Notes: generated by a model not told the origin, from the sequence alone. Positions 41,808 through 51,864 are shown, numbered from the stretch's first letter. The stretch is 64,000 nt of DNA from CAYMMX01 sp964391675 (GCA_964391675.1 CAYMMX010000008.1:7861-71860); one strand, 5' to 3'. Translations and numbers: made by a program.

Positions 41808-43424
41808 TTATTTTTTGATAAAAGTAATGACTGACCAACTTCCTTTTTCTTCATATCTTAATATTTTAAGCTTAGTTATGAATTCATTTATTTCTTTATT
41901 CTTTATATAAGAAAATGCAAGAAATAAAAAAGGTGCTTTATCATATTCTTTTTTGTTATGAAACAGGTAGTGTATTTGGTTTGGTGAGTATAGTGTTACA
42001 GTATTTAACAAGACTAAGGATAGTTTTTGATTAGGCTTTAATTCGTTTATTATTTCGTTATTAATTTTGTTTAAAAAATATTTTTTATTAATATTTGCTA
42101 AGTCTTCTTTTGCGGTTATATTTAAATATTTTGCAAAGTTACTTTTATTAATTGAAATTACATTAAGATCTTTAAAATTAATATATTTTTCAAATCTGCT
42201 TTGAGGATAGTAGTTTAACAAAATTATGTCATTTTTTCTTAAATCTGCATTTTTAATTAGGTCAGCAACAATTTTGTGTCCTTCACTACGGCGAATTTTT
42301 GGTGCTCCAATAGGACTTATATACATATATAATAAACTTAAAAAGCAATATAATATTATCAAAATATATTTCAGTTTACTTTTAAATGTCAGTAATCCAG
42401 AACACATCAAAAGAATTAGTGTAGGATAAACTTCTATTGAATATTTTGAGGCAAAAACTAATTTACCTGATATTGCAGCGATAATTAGAGAAAAGATATA
42501 AGCTAGACAAGTAAAAAACACTATAAAAATTTCAATTTTTTTAGCTATAAGTGATCTTATTATTCCGATAAGAGCAATTATTGAAGGTATTATTGCAAAA
42601 ATAAAGAAATTTATATTGATAACTTTGGAAAAATTGTCAGGTGCACTTACAATATTAGTTAAAACAGGAGAAAAGTAATCTGTTAACATAAATCCTATTC
42701 GGCTAAAATTAAAGGTTCCCCACCACTGTGATATGAATCTTGTTGTTAAAAAATTATATATCAGAGGTAATCCCAGAAGGAGCAAAATTAGAGTAGAGCC
42801 CAATAAGATTGAAAGTGTTTTTTTACATTCGTCTTTTTTTGCAAGATATAAGCTTAAAAAAACAGAATTAAAAACTACAAATACGAAGCCTATTGTATGA
42901 GTAAAAATTATTAAAAAGCTAAATATAATGTAAAATACTATATTTTTTAGGCTTTGTTTTTTAAGCAATTTTAATGTAAAGAGTAATGCAAGGCTTGAGA
43001 ATAAAAATAAAATACCGTAAAATCTTACTTCTTGTGAGAAATATATTAAAAATGAACTTATTGCGGTTATTAAAGAGCAAAAATATCCAAGTTTTTTGTC
43101 TTTTAGCTCTTTTCCTACAAAATACATAGAAATTATTGATAAAATGCCCGGAATAACCGAAGTTACTCGAAGCATTAAATCACTGTTTCCAAAGAAATGA
43201 ATAAAAAATTTAAGATATAAATAATAAAAAGGCATATGACATTGTTCAAAAATTGAATGTATAAAGTCTTTACCTAAAGGTACTGAAGCTATAAACCAAC
43301 TTACGTATTCATCGTTCCATAGGCCGTCAGGTTTATCTATAAAAGCTAGTCTTAGACATGTTCCAATAAAAACTATTATGAATAGTATCCAAAAAGTTTT
43401 ATTTTTCACTTTTGCCCCTTTCAT
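41808..43424 (-). CDS. Multi-pass glycosyltransferase of the GT39/ArnT-like family
   Basis: 538 residues with ~11-12 membrane helices in the first 390 residues, then a soluble periplasmic part. The catalytic acidic pair lies early in GLWNDEYVSWF, the usual place for polyprenyl-phosphate-sugar-dependent transferases. Such enzymes move sugar from lipid-linked donors to lipids or proteins outside the cytoplasmic membrane. It is divergent from a GT2 enzyme of the kind that makes polyprenyl-phosphate sugars, 41 bp away, suggesting donor synthesis and use are paired. GAGG precedes the ATG. Confidence 0.75.
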   Translation of the reverse strand: MKGAKVKNKTFWILFIIVFIGTCLRLAFIDKPDGLWNDEYVSWFIASVPLGKDFIHSIFEQCHMPFYYLYLKFFIHFFGNSDLMLRVTSVIPGILSIISMYFVGKELKDKKLGYFCSLITAISSFLIYFSQEVRFYGILFLFSSLALLFTLKLLKKQSLKNIVFYIIFSFLIIFTHTIGFVFVVFNSVFLSLYLAKKDECKKTLSILLGSTLILLLLGLPLIYNFLTTRFISQWWGTFNFSRIGFMLTDYFSPVLTNIVSAPDNFSKVININFFIFAIIPSIIALIGIIRSLIAKKIEIFIVFFTCLAYIFSLIIAAISGKLVFASKYSIEVYPTLILLMCSGLLTFKSKLKYILIILYCFLSLLYMYISPIGAPKIRRSEGHKIVADLIKNADLRKNDIILLNYYPQSRFEKYINFKDLNVISINKSNFAKYLNITAKEDLANINKKYFLNKINNEIINELKPNQKLSLVLLNTVTLYSPNQIHYLFHNKKEYDKAPFLFLAFSYIKNKEINEFITKLKILRYEEKGSWSVITFIKK

Positions 43425-43465
43425 TTTCCTCTTTATTTATTATAATTATATTACAAAGGTGGGAT

Positions 43466-44407
43466 ATGAAACTAATAATTCAAATACCTTGTTATAATGA
43501 AGAACAGACTTTACCTGTTGCTTTGTCAGCACTACCTAGTGCTATTGAAGGAATTGATGAAATTGAAATTTTAATTATTGATGATGGATCAACGGATAAA
43601 ACTGTTGAAGTTGCAAAAAAATGTGGAGTTAATCACCTTATTTCAATACCTAATAATGTTGGATTGGCGAAAGCTTTTTCGTTAGGGATTTCGAAGTCTT
43701 TGGAATTAGGCGCTGATATTATTGTAAATACTGATGCTGATAATCAGTATTGTGCGGATGATATCGAAAAAATTGTGAAACCTATTTTAGAAATGCGCGC
43801 AGATATTGTTATAGGCGCGCGTCCTATAGAAAATATCGAGCATTTTTCTCTTACAAAAAAAATATTGCAAAAACTAGGCTCTTTCGTAATGAGATTAGTT
43901 AGTTCTACAAAAATTGAAGATGCAACAAGTGGTTTTAGAGCATTTTCAAAGAATGCCGCAGCTCAGATAAATGTTTTTGATAACTATACGTATACATTAG
44001 AAACTATAATCCAAGCAAAGGCTAAAGGATTAGAAATTGTCTCTGTTCCAATAAGAGTAAATCAGGAGCTTAGAAAATCAAGATTAATAAAGAATATATT
44101 TGATTATATAAAACGTTCATGTTTTACAATGATGAGAATGTTTATTGTTTACAGACCATTTAGATTTTTTGCATCAGTTAGTATTTTGTTCTTAATCCCC
44201 GGATTATTTCTTGGAATAAGATTTTTATATTATTATCTTAACCATCACGGAGCCGGACATATTCAATCATTAATTCTTGCTTCCATTTTAATCTTAACCG
44301 GTGTACAGATAGGTTTGATTGCTGTTTTAGCGGATTTATTGTCTATAAACAGGAAACTGCTTGAAGATATTCAAACTCGTTTAAAAAAGAATACAAACTT
44401 AAAATAA
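43466..44407 (+). CDS. GT2 glycosyltransferase, DPM1/GtrB-like polyprenyl-phosphate sugar synthase
   Basis: 313 residues from the ATG at 43466, after AAAGGTGGG; the longer reading frame upstream lies in the divergent gene's start. N-domain: IQIPCYNEEQTLP, LIIDDGSTDKTVE, and the D-x-D-type NTDADNQYCADDI, the nucleotide-sugar and metal sites. Two C-terminal membrane helices follow (FFASVSILFLIPGLFLGIRF and LILASILILTGVQIGLI). It probably transfers a sugar to polyprenyl phosphate for the divergent GT39-like enzyme. Confidence 0.85.
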   Translation: MKLIIQIPCYNEEQTLPVALSALPSAIEGIDEIEILIIDDGSTDKTVEVAKKCGVNHLISIPNNVGLAKAFSLGISKSLELGADIIVNTDADNQYCADDIEKIVKPILEMRADIVIGARPIENIEHFSLTKKILQKLGSFVMRLVSSTKIEDATSGFRAFSKNAAAQINVFDNYTYTLETIIQAKAKGLEIVSVPIRVNQELRKSRLIKNIFDYIKRSCFTMMRMFIVYRPFRFFASVSILFLIPGLFLGIRFLYYYLNHHGAGHIQSLILASILILTGVQIGLIAVLADLLSINRKLLEDIQTRLKKNTNLK

Positions 44408-44427
44408 TTTTGTGTTAAACTGTAAAC

Positions 44428-44767
44428 GAAGTAGTCGGATAATCGCGCCAAATTTTGGTGAGGAAAGTCCGGGCATCTAAGGACAAATCGCCGGGGAAAT
44501 CCCGGAGGGTGTAAGCCCGTGGATAGTGCCACAGAAATGAAAACTGCTAACGGCTGAGCAATCAGTGCAAGCGATGGTGCAACGGTGAGTTAAGAGCTTC
44601 ACCAGCGTATTTGAGAAAATACGGCTAGGTAAACCCCGATTGGATGCAAGATTGAATGGGAATTTAAGGTTGTCCGCCGCTTCCCGAAAAATCGCTTGTG
44701 GTAATAAGTAATTATTATCCCAGACAGATGATTATCTAGAAACAGAACCCGGCTTATGAGCTACTTC
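44428..44767 (+). ncRNA. rnpB: RNase P RNA, class A
   Basis: 340-nt RNA with the hallmark GAGGAAAGTCCGGGC near the 5' end and AACAGAACCCGGCTTATGAG near the 3' end; terminal GAAGTAG pairs with CTACTTC (P1). CAGTGCAAGCGATGG-like and AGACAGATGATTAT segments fit the catalytic core. RNase P RNA cleaves 5' leaders from tRNA precursors. A possible -10 TAAACT lies at 44416-44421 and a strong terminator follows. It stands 20 bp after the GT2 gene. Confidence 0.95.
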
Positions 44768-44789
44768 TTTTATTTATTTAGGTTAATTA

Positions 44790-44835
44790 AAATAAAATCG
44801 CAGATAATATATTATCTGCGATTTTATTATTTTTA
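44790..44835. terminator. Bidirectional terminator after rnpB
   Basis: An 18-bp perfect stem based on AATAAAATCGCAGATAAT and its complement with a 2-nt loop, followed by ATTTTT; also serves the convergent parvulin gene. Confidence 0.85.
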
Positions 44836-44846
44836 TATATAGTTCG

Positions 44847-46007
44847 CTATTTTTTAATTGGTTCCGGGGTTGCGCTTTGTGAACTTGGATTAAGCTCTTC
44901 ATTAGCAACAGGATTATTTTTTGCTTGTTGTCTTAAAGCATTTTGAATATTTTCAGGATTAAATTCCGGATTTACATATACAATTTTTGCTTGTTTTTTT
45001 AGTGATTCAATTAATTTGTTCATTGCTTCTACTTGTTTTTGATTATTTAAATAAGCAATAATTTCAGGTTTAACTTTTTCAAAAGGTTCAATACCTTGTT
45101 TTTTTCTGTCTTTCACTAAAATAATATGGTATCCGTATGGTGATTGAACAACATCGCTAATTGTATTTGGTTTTAGTGAGAATGCAACTTTTGAAAACGG
45201 TTCAACCATTTCTTTTTTTGCAAAGAAACCTAAGTCCCCGCCTTGTTTTGAACTAGCTGTATCATCTGAATTCTCAATGGCAATTGAACTAAAATTGCCC
45301 GGATCTTTTTTAACTTCTGCTAAAATATTTTTTGCTTTTTGCAATTTTGTTGCCAATTCTTCATTTATCATTTTTTGAATTTCAGTTTTGCTTAATCCTT
45401 TATTTGTTGGTATAGACATTAGTTTCTGTTTAATTTCTTCCGGATTGGCAGAAATTAAAATGTGAGATGCTCTTACTTTATCAGGGTATTTAAATTTATT
45501 TATATTTTTATTATAGAATTTTTTTGCATCAGAATCTTTAACGTTTATAGTTGATATCATGCTTATAAGTTTTTTAATTTTGACTTCTTCTATCAAATCA
45601 CTTTTTAATTTAGCAGAGCTAATTCCATTTTGTTTTAAAATTTCGTCAAATTTTTCTTTTGATCCTATTTGATCAATTATTGACTTTAATTCTTTATCTG
45701 TATCTTCTTTAGTCACTTTTATATTTCTTTTTTCAACTTCTTGGTCAATAAGCGCTTTAATAATTAATTCATTTACAACCTTATCTTTAATCATTAAATA
45801 AAAGAAACTATTTTTGTCTTCATTTATATTCATTCCCATTTGTGCAAACATAGAATTACTTGCTTCTTCATTCATTAATTTATCAAATTGAGATTTTGTA
45901 ATATTTTGTTCATTAACTTTTACAATTGTATTTTTTGACCCAAAAGAGCAACCCGTTAATAACATTGTCGAAATTGCTATAATTGTAAGTAGTTTTTTCC
46001 CATTCAT
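44847..46007 (-). CDS. Parvulin-type peptidyl-prolyl isomerase lipoprotein (PrsA/SurA-like)
   Basis: 386 residues. Lipoprotein signal ends in LLTGC. A SurA/PrsA N-domain (~30-165, VKVNEQNITKSQFDKLM) is followed by a parvulin domain: VRASHILIS, a helical insertion with two extra helices, GGDLGFFAKKEMV, and SPYGYHIILVKDR. It is a membrane-tethered chaperone/isomerase for exported proteins. Pro/Ser-rich tail. Starts 17 bp after the mfd stop on the same strand, so the two are co-transcribed. Confidence 0.9.
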   Translation of the reverse strand: MNGKKLLTIIAISTMLLTGCSFGSKNTIVKVNEQNITKSQFDKLMNEEASNSMFAQMGMNINEDKNSFFYLMIKDKVVNELIIKALIDQEVEKRNIKVTKEDTDKELKSIIDQIGSKEKFDEILKQNGISSAKLKSDLIEEVKIKKLISMISTINVKDSDAKKFYNKNINKFKYPDKVRASHILISANPEEIKQKLMSIPTNKGLSKTEIQKMINEELATKLQKAKNILAEVKKDPGNFSSIAIENSDDTASSKQGGDLGFFAKKEMVEPFSKVAFSLKPNTISDVVQSPYGYHIILVKDRKKQGIEPFEKVKPEIIAYLNNQKQVEAMNKLIESLKKQAKIVYVNPEFNPENIQNALRQQAKNNPVANEELNPSSQSATPEPIKK

Positions 46008-46023
46008 TATAATACTCCTTTTA

Positions 46024-49000
46024 TTATTTATTTGTATACTCGTGTTTTATCTTATGTATATAATAAAACAAATCTGTTAATATGTTAAATATTTCATTAA
46101 AATTTATATACGAATTATTTAATAGAATAATTGAATTCCCTTCAGTACAAGCTTTTGGGGCAGAAATAAATTTTATATATTTTGTAATATTTGGAGGTAT
46201 TTTCTTTTGAATTATATTATATTCAGCTTGTAGATAAGGAGTATAAATTCTTATATTCTCAGGAGTTTCTCTAATTACAGAAATACCAACCTCGGTTGCA
46301 GATAATCTTAGCTTAATAAGTTTAATTAAGTTTTGTACGCACTCAGGAGGTTTAGAGAACCTGTCTTTCCACTCTTCTGTTATATAGTCTAATTCAACTT
46401 GTGATTTTACATCAGAAAGCCTTTTGTATTCAATCATTTTCTGTTCAGTAGAACCTACCCATTCATTTGGTATGTATGCAGTTACGTTTATGTCTACTAT
46501 TGTTTGCTGAATTTTTTCTTCTATTTCTCCTTTTAATTCGTTAACAGTTTCTTCTAAAAGTTGGCAGTAAGTATCAAATCCGACATTTACCATGTGTCCG
46601 TGTTGTTTTGTACCTAATATATTGCCTATTCCTCTTATTTCTATGTCTCTTAGAGCAACCTGGTAGCCGCTTCCTAATGTTGTAAATTCTTTTATTGCTT
46701 TTAATCTCTCGATAGCTTCCTGAGTCAGATTTTTATTTTTTTTGTAAAAACAATAGCAGTAGGCTTGTCTCTCAGATCTTCCGACTCTTCCTCTTAATTG
46801 GTATAATTGAGCAAGTCCAAATTTATCCGCATCATGAATTATAATCGTATTTGCATTAGGAATATCTAAACCAGATTCGATTATTGTTGTACACAAAAGG
46901 ATATCAAACTCTTTGTTTGCAAAACCTAGCATAACTTGTTCCAATTTTTTTTCATTAAGTTGTGCGTGTCCTATAACAATTCTCGCATTTGGCACTATTT
47001 TTTCTAATTGATGCTTAAATTCTTCTATAGTTTCTACTCTATTATATAAATAATAGATTTGGCCATCTCTATCGATTTCATGTATAATCGCATTTCTCAG
47101 CGATAATTCATTAAACTCTCCTACAAAAGTTTTTACGGGCAGCCTGTTAGTTGGGGGAGTATTAATAACGCTCATGTCTTTTATTCCTGATAATGACATG
47201 TACAATGTTCTTGGAATAGGAGTTGCAGACATGCTTATTATATCTATATTTTCTTTTAATTGTTTTAATTTTTCTTTATGCCTTACTCCAAATCTATGCT
47301 CCTCATCAATTACCATCAATCCTAAATTTTTAAATAAAATGTCATTTTGTAGTAATCTGTGAGTAGCTATAACAACATCACATGTTCCTGTTGCAAGCTC
47401 TTTTAAGGTGTTTTTTTGTTCTTTAACATTTCTGAACCTTGATAATAATTGAACATTTATACCAAATGGTTTAAATCTTTCTTCTATTGTTTGAAAGTGT
47501 TGCATTGCTAAGATAGTTGTCGGAACAATTACAGCTACCTGTTTTCCTGACGAGATGCCTTTAAATATTGCTCTTATTGCGACTTCTGTTTTCCCAAATC
47601 CAACATCACCGCATATTAATCTATCCATAGGATTGTTACTTTCCATATCAGATTTAACGTCTATAATTGCTTTCATTTGATCAGGAGTTTCAATGTATTC
47701 AAATGCTTCTTCCATTTCGATTTGCAATGGGGAATCTGGTTCAAAAGATATTCCTTCTTGTATTTTTCTTTTAGCATATAACCTTAATAAATCATATGCT
47801 ATTTTTTCAACTTCTTTTTTTACTTTAGATTTTGTGTTTGTCCAATCGCTCCCGCCCATTCTTGAAAGATGCGGTTTTATTGTTCCTGAACCGCGATATC
47901 TGCAAAGCAGATTAACTTGCTCCGCAGGCATATGCAGTTTATCGTTATTTGCGTATTCTATTGTTAAATAGTCTTTATATTGGCCATCAAGTTGTTGTTG
48001 ATTCAATCCCTTATATATTCCTACGCCATGTATAGAATGTACGACATATTCACCTTCTTTTATATCATTAATACTTTCAATATATTCTTGTTTTTCTTTA
48101 TAATATGAGCGCTTAGAGGAAGTAATCTCTTTCGGGCGTTTGTTAAATAATTCTCGATCAGTTAGCAATATTGTTTTTAAATCGTCCAAAATACATCCTG
48201 AAGCAGAAATATTTGGTATCATTTCAAATATATTAATATTAGATTCATTAAAGATAGTCTTTACTCTTTCAGGATAGTCCGTTGCCATTATTATTTGATA
48301 TTCAGGCTTTGAATTTATGAAATTTGTAATTTCTTCCAAACTATTAAAATATCCCTTTAAAGGTTGTGAATTAACTTCAATCATGTCATCCAAGCTGAAA
48401 TCAATAAAATTATTTAACCCAATTTTTTCAAAACCTGCAATTTGATTATAAAATTCTTCTATATCAAAATGATTTTTTTGTTTAATTTCATAGTTTAAGC
48501 CAAGTTTAAGATTTTGATGATATTGATTTTGATAATTATCCGAAATAAATTTGTATTTTGAAAAGATTTCAGTCATTTCGTCAAATACGATAATATAGTC
48601 TTTTTTTAAATAATCTAGTATGCTTACAAGTTTAGTATTAAAGTAGCTTTGATATACTCCTATTCCTTCAAAATAATTTTCAATTTCAATTTTTTCTTTT
48701 AAAAATGCTGCTAATTTTTGATTGTTGTTGATGGTGAATTTAAATATAGGTTTAATACTTATACAGTCTGTTTTATTAATGCTTTTTTGAGTTTCGTTAT
48801 TAAAATATCTTAAATCTACTATTTCATCTCCCCATAACTCTATTCTTACAGGGTATTCATCCAGAGAGAAAACATCGATAATATCTCCTCTTATTGAAAA
48901 TTCTGAAATATCACTTACCATTGTAGAATGTTTATAGCCCAAGTTAATTAATTTTTGAGCCAATTCTTTTGGGTTTAGTTCATCACCAATTTTTAAGTTA

Positions 49001-49395
49001 ATAGAGTTTTCTGTAAAGAATTCTTGTTCGGGAAACTTTTCTAAAAGAGCTTTCACAGGTGAAATTATAATCTTTTCTGATGAGTTTAATATTTTTAATT
49101 GCTTCGCATAATCATATAAATTTGGTGTAATTGTTTCGTAAAGGGACACATTTTGAAAAGGTAAAATTTCAGAATATAGTTCAAATGCTGTTATTAAATC
49201 ATTCTGATACTTCAAAGCGTTTTGTTCAGTCGACGTTATAAATAATATATTTTTATTAGAAATTTTGCTTACAAAATTTAGTATAAACAGTCTTAAAAAG
49301 GATGTTAAACCTGTTATTGTAAAAGACTTATTTATTAATAAATTTCTTTTTAAGCGGGAGAAATTTTTACAATTATCGATATTAATATTTAACAT
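46024..49395 (-). CDS. mfd: Transcription-repair coupling factor Mfd
   Basis: 1123 residues. Mfd removes stalled RNA polymerase from DNA lesions and recruits UvrA. Order: UvrB-homology region, RNA-polymerase-interaction domain with GEYVVHSIHGVGIYKG, translocase with Walker A GDVGFGKTEVA and DEEHRFGVRHK, motif VI GRVGRSERQAYCY, and a TRCF C-domain. Length and motifs are normal. It lies between a small unknown gene (1-bp gap) and the parvulin gene in a long minus-strand operon that starts at murA. Confidence 0.98.
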   Translation of the reverse strand: MLNINIDNCKNFSRLKRNLLINKSFTITGLTSFLRLFILNFVSKISNKNILFITSTEQNALKYQNDLITAFELYSEILPFQNVSLYETITPNLYDYAKQLKILNSSEKIIISPVKALLEKFPEQEFFTENSINLKIGDELNPKELAQKLINLGYKHSTMVSDISEFSIRGDIIDVFSLDEYPVRIELWGDEIVDLRYFNNETQKSINKTDCISIKPIFKFTINNNQKLAAFLKEKIEIENYFEGIGVYQSYFNTKLVSILDYLKKDYIIVFDEMTEIFSKYKFISDNYQNQYHQNLKLGLNYEIKQKNHFDIEEFYNQIAGFEKIGLNNFIDFSLDDMIEVNSQPLKGYFNSLEEITNFINSKPEYQIIMATDYPERVKTIFNESNINIFEMIPNISASGCILDDLKTILLTDRELFNKRPKEITSSKRSYYKEKQEYIESINDIKEGEYVVHSIHGVGIYKGLNQQQLDGQYKDYLTIEYANNDKLHMPAEQVNLLCRYRGSGTIKPHLSRMGGSDWTNTKSKVKKEVEKIAYDLLRLYAKRKIQEGISFEPDSPLQIEMEEAFEYIETPDQMKAIIDVKSDMESNNPMDRLICGDVGFGKTEVAIRAIFKGISSGKQVAVIVPTTILAMQHFQTIEERFKPFGINVQLLSRFRNVKEQKNTLKELATGTCDVVIATHRLLQNDILFKNLGLMVIDEEHRFGVRHKEKLKQLKENIDIISMSATPIPRTLYMSLSGIKDMSVINTPPTNRLPVKTFVGEFNELSLRNAIIHEIDRDGQIYYLYNRVETIEEFKHQLEKIVPNARIVIGHAQLNEKKLEQVMLGFANKEFDILLCTTIIESGLDIPNANTIIIHDADKFGLAQLYQLRGRVGRSERQAYCYCFYKKNKNLTQEAIERLKAIKEFTTLGSGYQVALRDIEIRGIGNILGTKQHGHMVNVGFDTYCQLLEETVNELKGEIEEKIQQTIVDINVTAYIPNEWVGSTEQKMIEYKRLSDVKSQVELDYITEEWKDRFSKPPECVQNLIKLIKLRLSATEVGISVIRETPENIRIYTPYLQAEYNIIQKKIPPNITKYIKFISAPKACTEGNSIILLNNSYINFNEIFNILTDLFYYIHKIKHEYTNK

Positions 49396-49396
49396 T

Positions 49397-49729
49397 TTAT
49401 TTTAAATTAGGACTTTCGTATTCAATCCCTATTTCTTTTAGTGTTGTAATGAAATGCTCAGCGCATGCTCGTTGGATGTTGGGTGGAACCACTCTCAATA
49501 ATTCTACAGTTCTTGAAATGATAGGATCATTGTCATACCAACGGTTCCCATTAACCGGTTTGACTAGTTCATAAAATTTTTCAATCGCGTCTTTGGATAC
49601 TTTTTCTTCAATTTTGATTAAAAAATTTTCTGCCTGAGCTTTCAATTCATCCTGATAATTTTTTAAAAGTTCGACTACTTCCAACAATAAAGGGTCATGG
49701 TCGTACCATCTTTTATATGCGGGACTCAT
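49397..49729 (-). CDS. Hypothetical protein with two RWYDxDP repeats
   Basis: 110 residues, soluble and helical. The sequence is an internal duplication: RWYDHDPLLLEVVELL at 7-22 and RWYDNDPIISRTVELLR at 63-79, each followed by a charged helix. I do not recognise the family. It overlaps murA by 17 bp and mfd begins 1 bp after its stop, so it is embedded in an operon of core genes and is almost certainly translated. Confidence 0.8.
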   Translation of the reverse strand: MSPAYKRWYDHDPLLLEVVELLKNYQDELKAQAENFLIKIEEKVSKDAIEKFYELVKPVNGNRWYDNDPIISRTVELLRVVPPNIQRACAEHFITTLKEIGIEYESPNLK

Positions 49730-51032
49730 TGTATAATCCTTCTCTTATATTTACTCCGGAGGTGTCATTATAACGTTCTATTTTTCCACCTAACATTTTA
49801 ATTTTATCTTCAAAATTTTCATAACCTCTGTCGATATGATGAAGATTGTCAATAACAGATATTCCTTCAGCCATAAAACCTGCTACAGCTAAAGCAGCTC
49901 CAGCCCTTAAATCGCTGGCACTTAAATTAGCATTAGTAAGTTTTTTAACTCCTTTTATTATAGCATGATTTCTGTCTTGATGTATATCCGCTCCCATTCT
50001 TCTAAGATCGGGAACTTGCATAAAACGATTTTCATATAAGCTTTCTGTTATAATTCCTACACCGTTAGCTGTTGTTAAAAGAACCATAGCCATTGATTGT
50101 AAATCTGTTGGGAAACCCGGATAGGGTTGTGTAATAAAATTAATAGAGTTTAGCCGATTTTTACAAGAAACCTCGAGAGCTGTAGGTTCAATTAATTTTA
50201 TATTTGCACCCATTTTTAGTAATTTATCATTAAAGAAGGTTAAATGTCCAGGAAAAACATTCCTGATAATTGCTTTTCCTTTTGTAGCAACAACGGCTGT
50301 CATGTATGTTCCTGCCTCTATTCTGTCAGGGATGGTTGTGTATTCTATTGCATGAAGTTTATCCGGAGCTACTCCGTTTATAACTATTTCAGATGTTCCT
50401 GCCCCTGATACATCTGCCCCCATTGTATTTAAAAAGTTCGCTAAATCAATAATTTCAGGTTCTTGAGCAGCATTTTGAATTCTTGTTGAGCCTTCGGCTA
50501 ATATTGATGCAAGCATAAGATTTTCTGTTGCTCCTACTGATGGAATATCAAGATACACATCAGCTCCAACAAGTTTAGATGCCTTTGCATGCACATAACC
50601 GTTTTCGATTTTAATTTTTGCACCAAGAGCTTCTAAGCCTTTAATGTGAAAATCAACTCTTCTTTCTCCTATTGCACAACCTCCGGGCAAAGCTACAATT
50701 GCTTCTTTACATCTTGAAACCAATGCCCCTAAAATTATAAAAGAAGCTCTCATTTTACTTACTAAATCATATTTTGCAGTTATATTGGTAATATTTGTTG
50801 CATCTATTACAACTGATTTTTCTTTTTTATCATAATAAATTTTTGTTCCCAATTCTTCAATTACGTTTAACATAATGTCAACATCTGTTAAATCCGGAAC
50901 ATTATATATCTTGGTTTCACCTTTAGCTAAAATTGCTGCTGCCATTAATTTTAATACAGCATTTTTTGCTCCGCCAATGGAAACTTCGCCTTTGAGTGGT
51001 GTTCCACCCTTTATTTTAAACTTCTCGGACAA
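49713..51032 (-). CDS. murA: UDP-N-acetylglucosamine 1-carboxyvinyltransferase MurA
   Basis: 439 residues from the TTG complementary to 51030-51032, just after GGAGGG; a TTG 15 codons upstream has no ribosome binding site. MurA transfers enolpyruvate from PEP to UDP-GlcNAc, the first committed peptidoglycan step. GGAKNAVLKLMAA (substrate Lys), and the loop with the catalytic Cys PGGCAIGERRVDFH, plus DLRAGAALAVAG, are clear. The Cys (rather than Asp) predicts the fosfomycin-sensitive type. First gene of the murA-110aa-mfd-parvulin operon. Confidence 0.96.
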   Translation of the reverse strand: MSEKFKIKGGTPLKGEVSIGGAKNAVLKLMAAAILAKGETKIYNVPDLTDVDIMLNVIEELGTKIYYDKKEKSVVIDATNITNITAKYDLVSKMRASFIILGALVSRCKEAIVALPGGCAIGERRVDFHIKGLEALGAKIKIENGYVHAKASKLVGADVYLDIPSVGATENLMLASILAEGSTRIQNAAQEPEIIDLANFLNTMGADVSGAGTSEIVINGVAPDKLHAIEYTTIPDRIEAGTYMTAVVATKGKAIIRNVFPGHLTFFNDKLLKMGANIKLIEPTALEVSCKNRLNSINFITQPYPGFPTDLQSMAMVLLTTANGVGIITESLYENRFMQVPDLRRMGADIHQDRNHAIIKGVKKLTNANLSASDLRAGAALAVAGFMAEGISVIDNLHHIDRGYENFEDKIKMLGGKIERYNDTSGVNIREGLYNESRI

Positions 51033-51221
51033 AATCCCTCCGATTATACAATCTCTAATACTAACACCATAATACAACTATATTGTTTTAATGTAAATAG
51101 ATTAACTAATGTAAAAATATATTCTCTAAAATACTATGAGTTTGGTAATATCTCCCCTTTTGTCAATTTTATTTAATAAATTGTTTTTATATATATGTAA
51201 GGTGTTGTGGAGGTTTTAATC

Positions 51222-51743
51222 ATGGCTTTAGCGAAAATTTATGGTGATACTTTAATTGAAAATAAAGTATTATCACTTGTTTCTAAAAGTAATAAAGTAG
51301 ATGAAAATAATAGCATATTTGCTAGTTATCCGATGAAACCAAATTCGGTTTCGGCTTCAGTATCATCTCAAACAGATAAAGAGTTTGAAGTAATTTGCAA
51401 AAATGTTTCAAAAAAATTAGATAATATTCCTATTCCTTTTAGTTTTTTGGGGTCTAAAAAAATTAAAAATGAAACAATGCAAGTTTTGAATGATCCTACA
51501 TTTAAATCAGGTGTTACTGATATTTTGGAAACTGCAAGAAATAGTAAGCCTGAAAACATGAATAAAAATATTATTGAATTATGTAGAGATAAGGATACTT
51601 ATAATAAAGTATTAATTTTTGTTAGAAATAGTGCTAAAAATCATTCAACAATTAATTCGATTTTAAATAATAAATCACTTGACAGCAAGCTTTATGAATA
51701 TTTAAAAAGTGATAAAGCATTAGAAATGTTAAAATCTGCATGA
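51222..51743 (+). CDS. Hypothetical protein, 173 residues
   Basis: Starts at the ATG 51222, 8 bp after GTGGAGG; an in-frame GTG inside that site is not used. Soluble, mixed helical; FSFLGSKKIKNETMQVLNDP and a Lys/Asn-rich C-terminus (KLYEYLKSDKALEMLK). No signal peptide, no membrane helix, no known motif. It precedes leuS by about 120 bp on the same strand but has no conserved link with it. Confidence 0.7.
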   Translation: MALAKIYGDTLIENKVLSLVSKSNKVDENNSIFASYPMKPNSVSASVSSQTDKEFEVICKNVSKKLDNIPIPFSFLGSKKIKNETMQVLNDPTFKSGVTDILETARNSKPENMNKNIIELCRDKDTYNKVLIFVRNSAKNHSTINSILNNKSLDSKLYEYLKSDKALEMLKSA

Positions 51744-51774
51744 TTAAACTTTTATCATTTTAATTTCCTTTATT

Positions 51775-51846
51775 TTTGATTTAAATATTTTATGCTAAAA
51801 TTTAAACATAAGTATTAAGAATAGGTTTTGGCACTATTTGTGTCAA
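51775..51846 (+). promoter_or_regulatory. leuS promoter and short leader hairpin
   Basis: An extended -10 element, TGCTAAAAT (51793-51801), with a loose TTTTTG/TTTGAT -35 region at 51773-51780. The leader has a 7-bp stem TTGGCAC/GTGTCAA around TATTT (51828-51846), followed by TTTT. It is too short for a T-box and has no specifier loop. Confidence 0.4.
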
Positions 51847-51864
51847 TTTTAAAGGATATTTAAA

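Noticed and set aside
47174..47971. Plus-strand open frames inside mfd
   Set aside because: Both lie antisense to conserved Mfd motifs and have no start context.
51775..51864. Possible T-box riboswitch before leuS
   Set aside because: The leader is under 100 nt, has only a 7-bp hairpin, and lacks a specifier loop and the conserved TGGNACC sequence.
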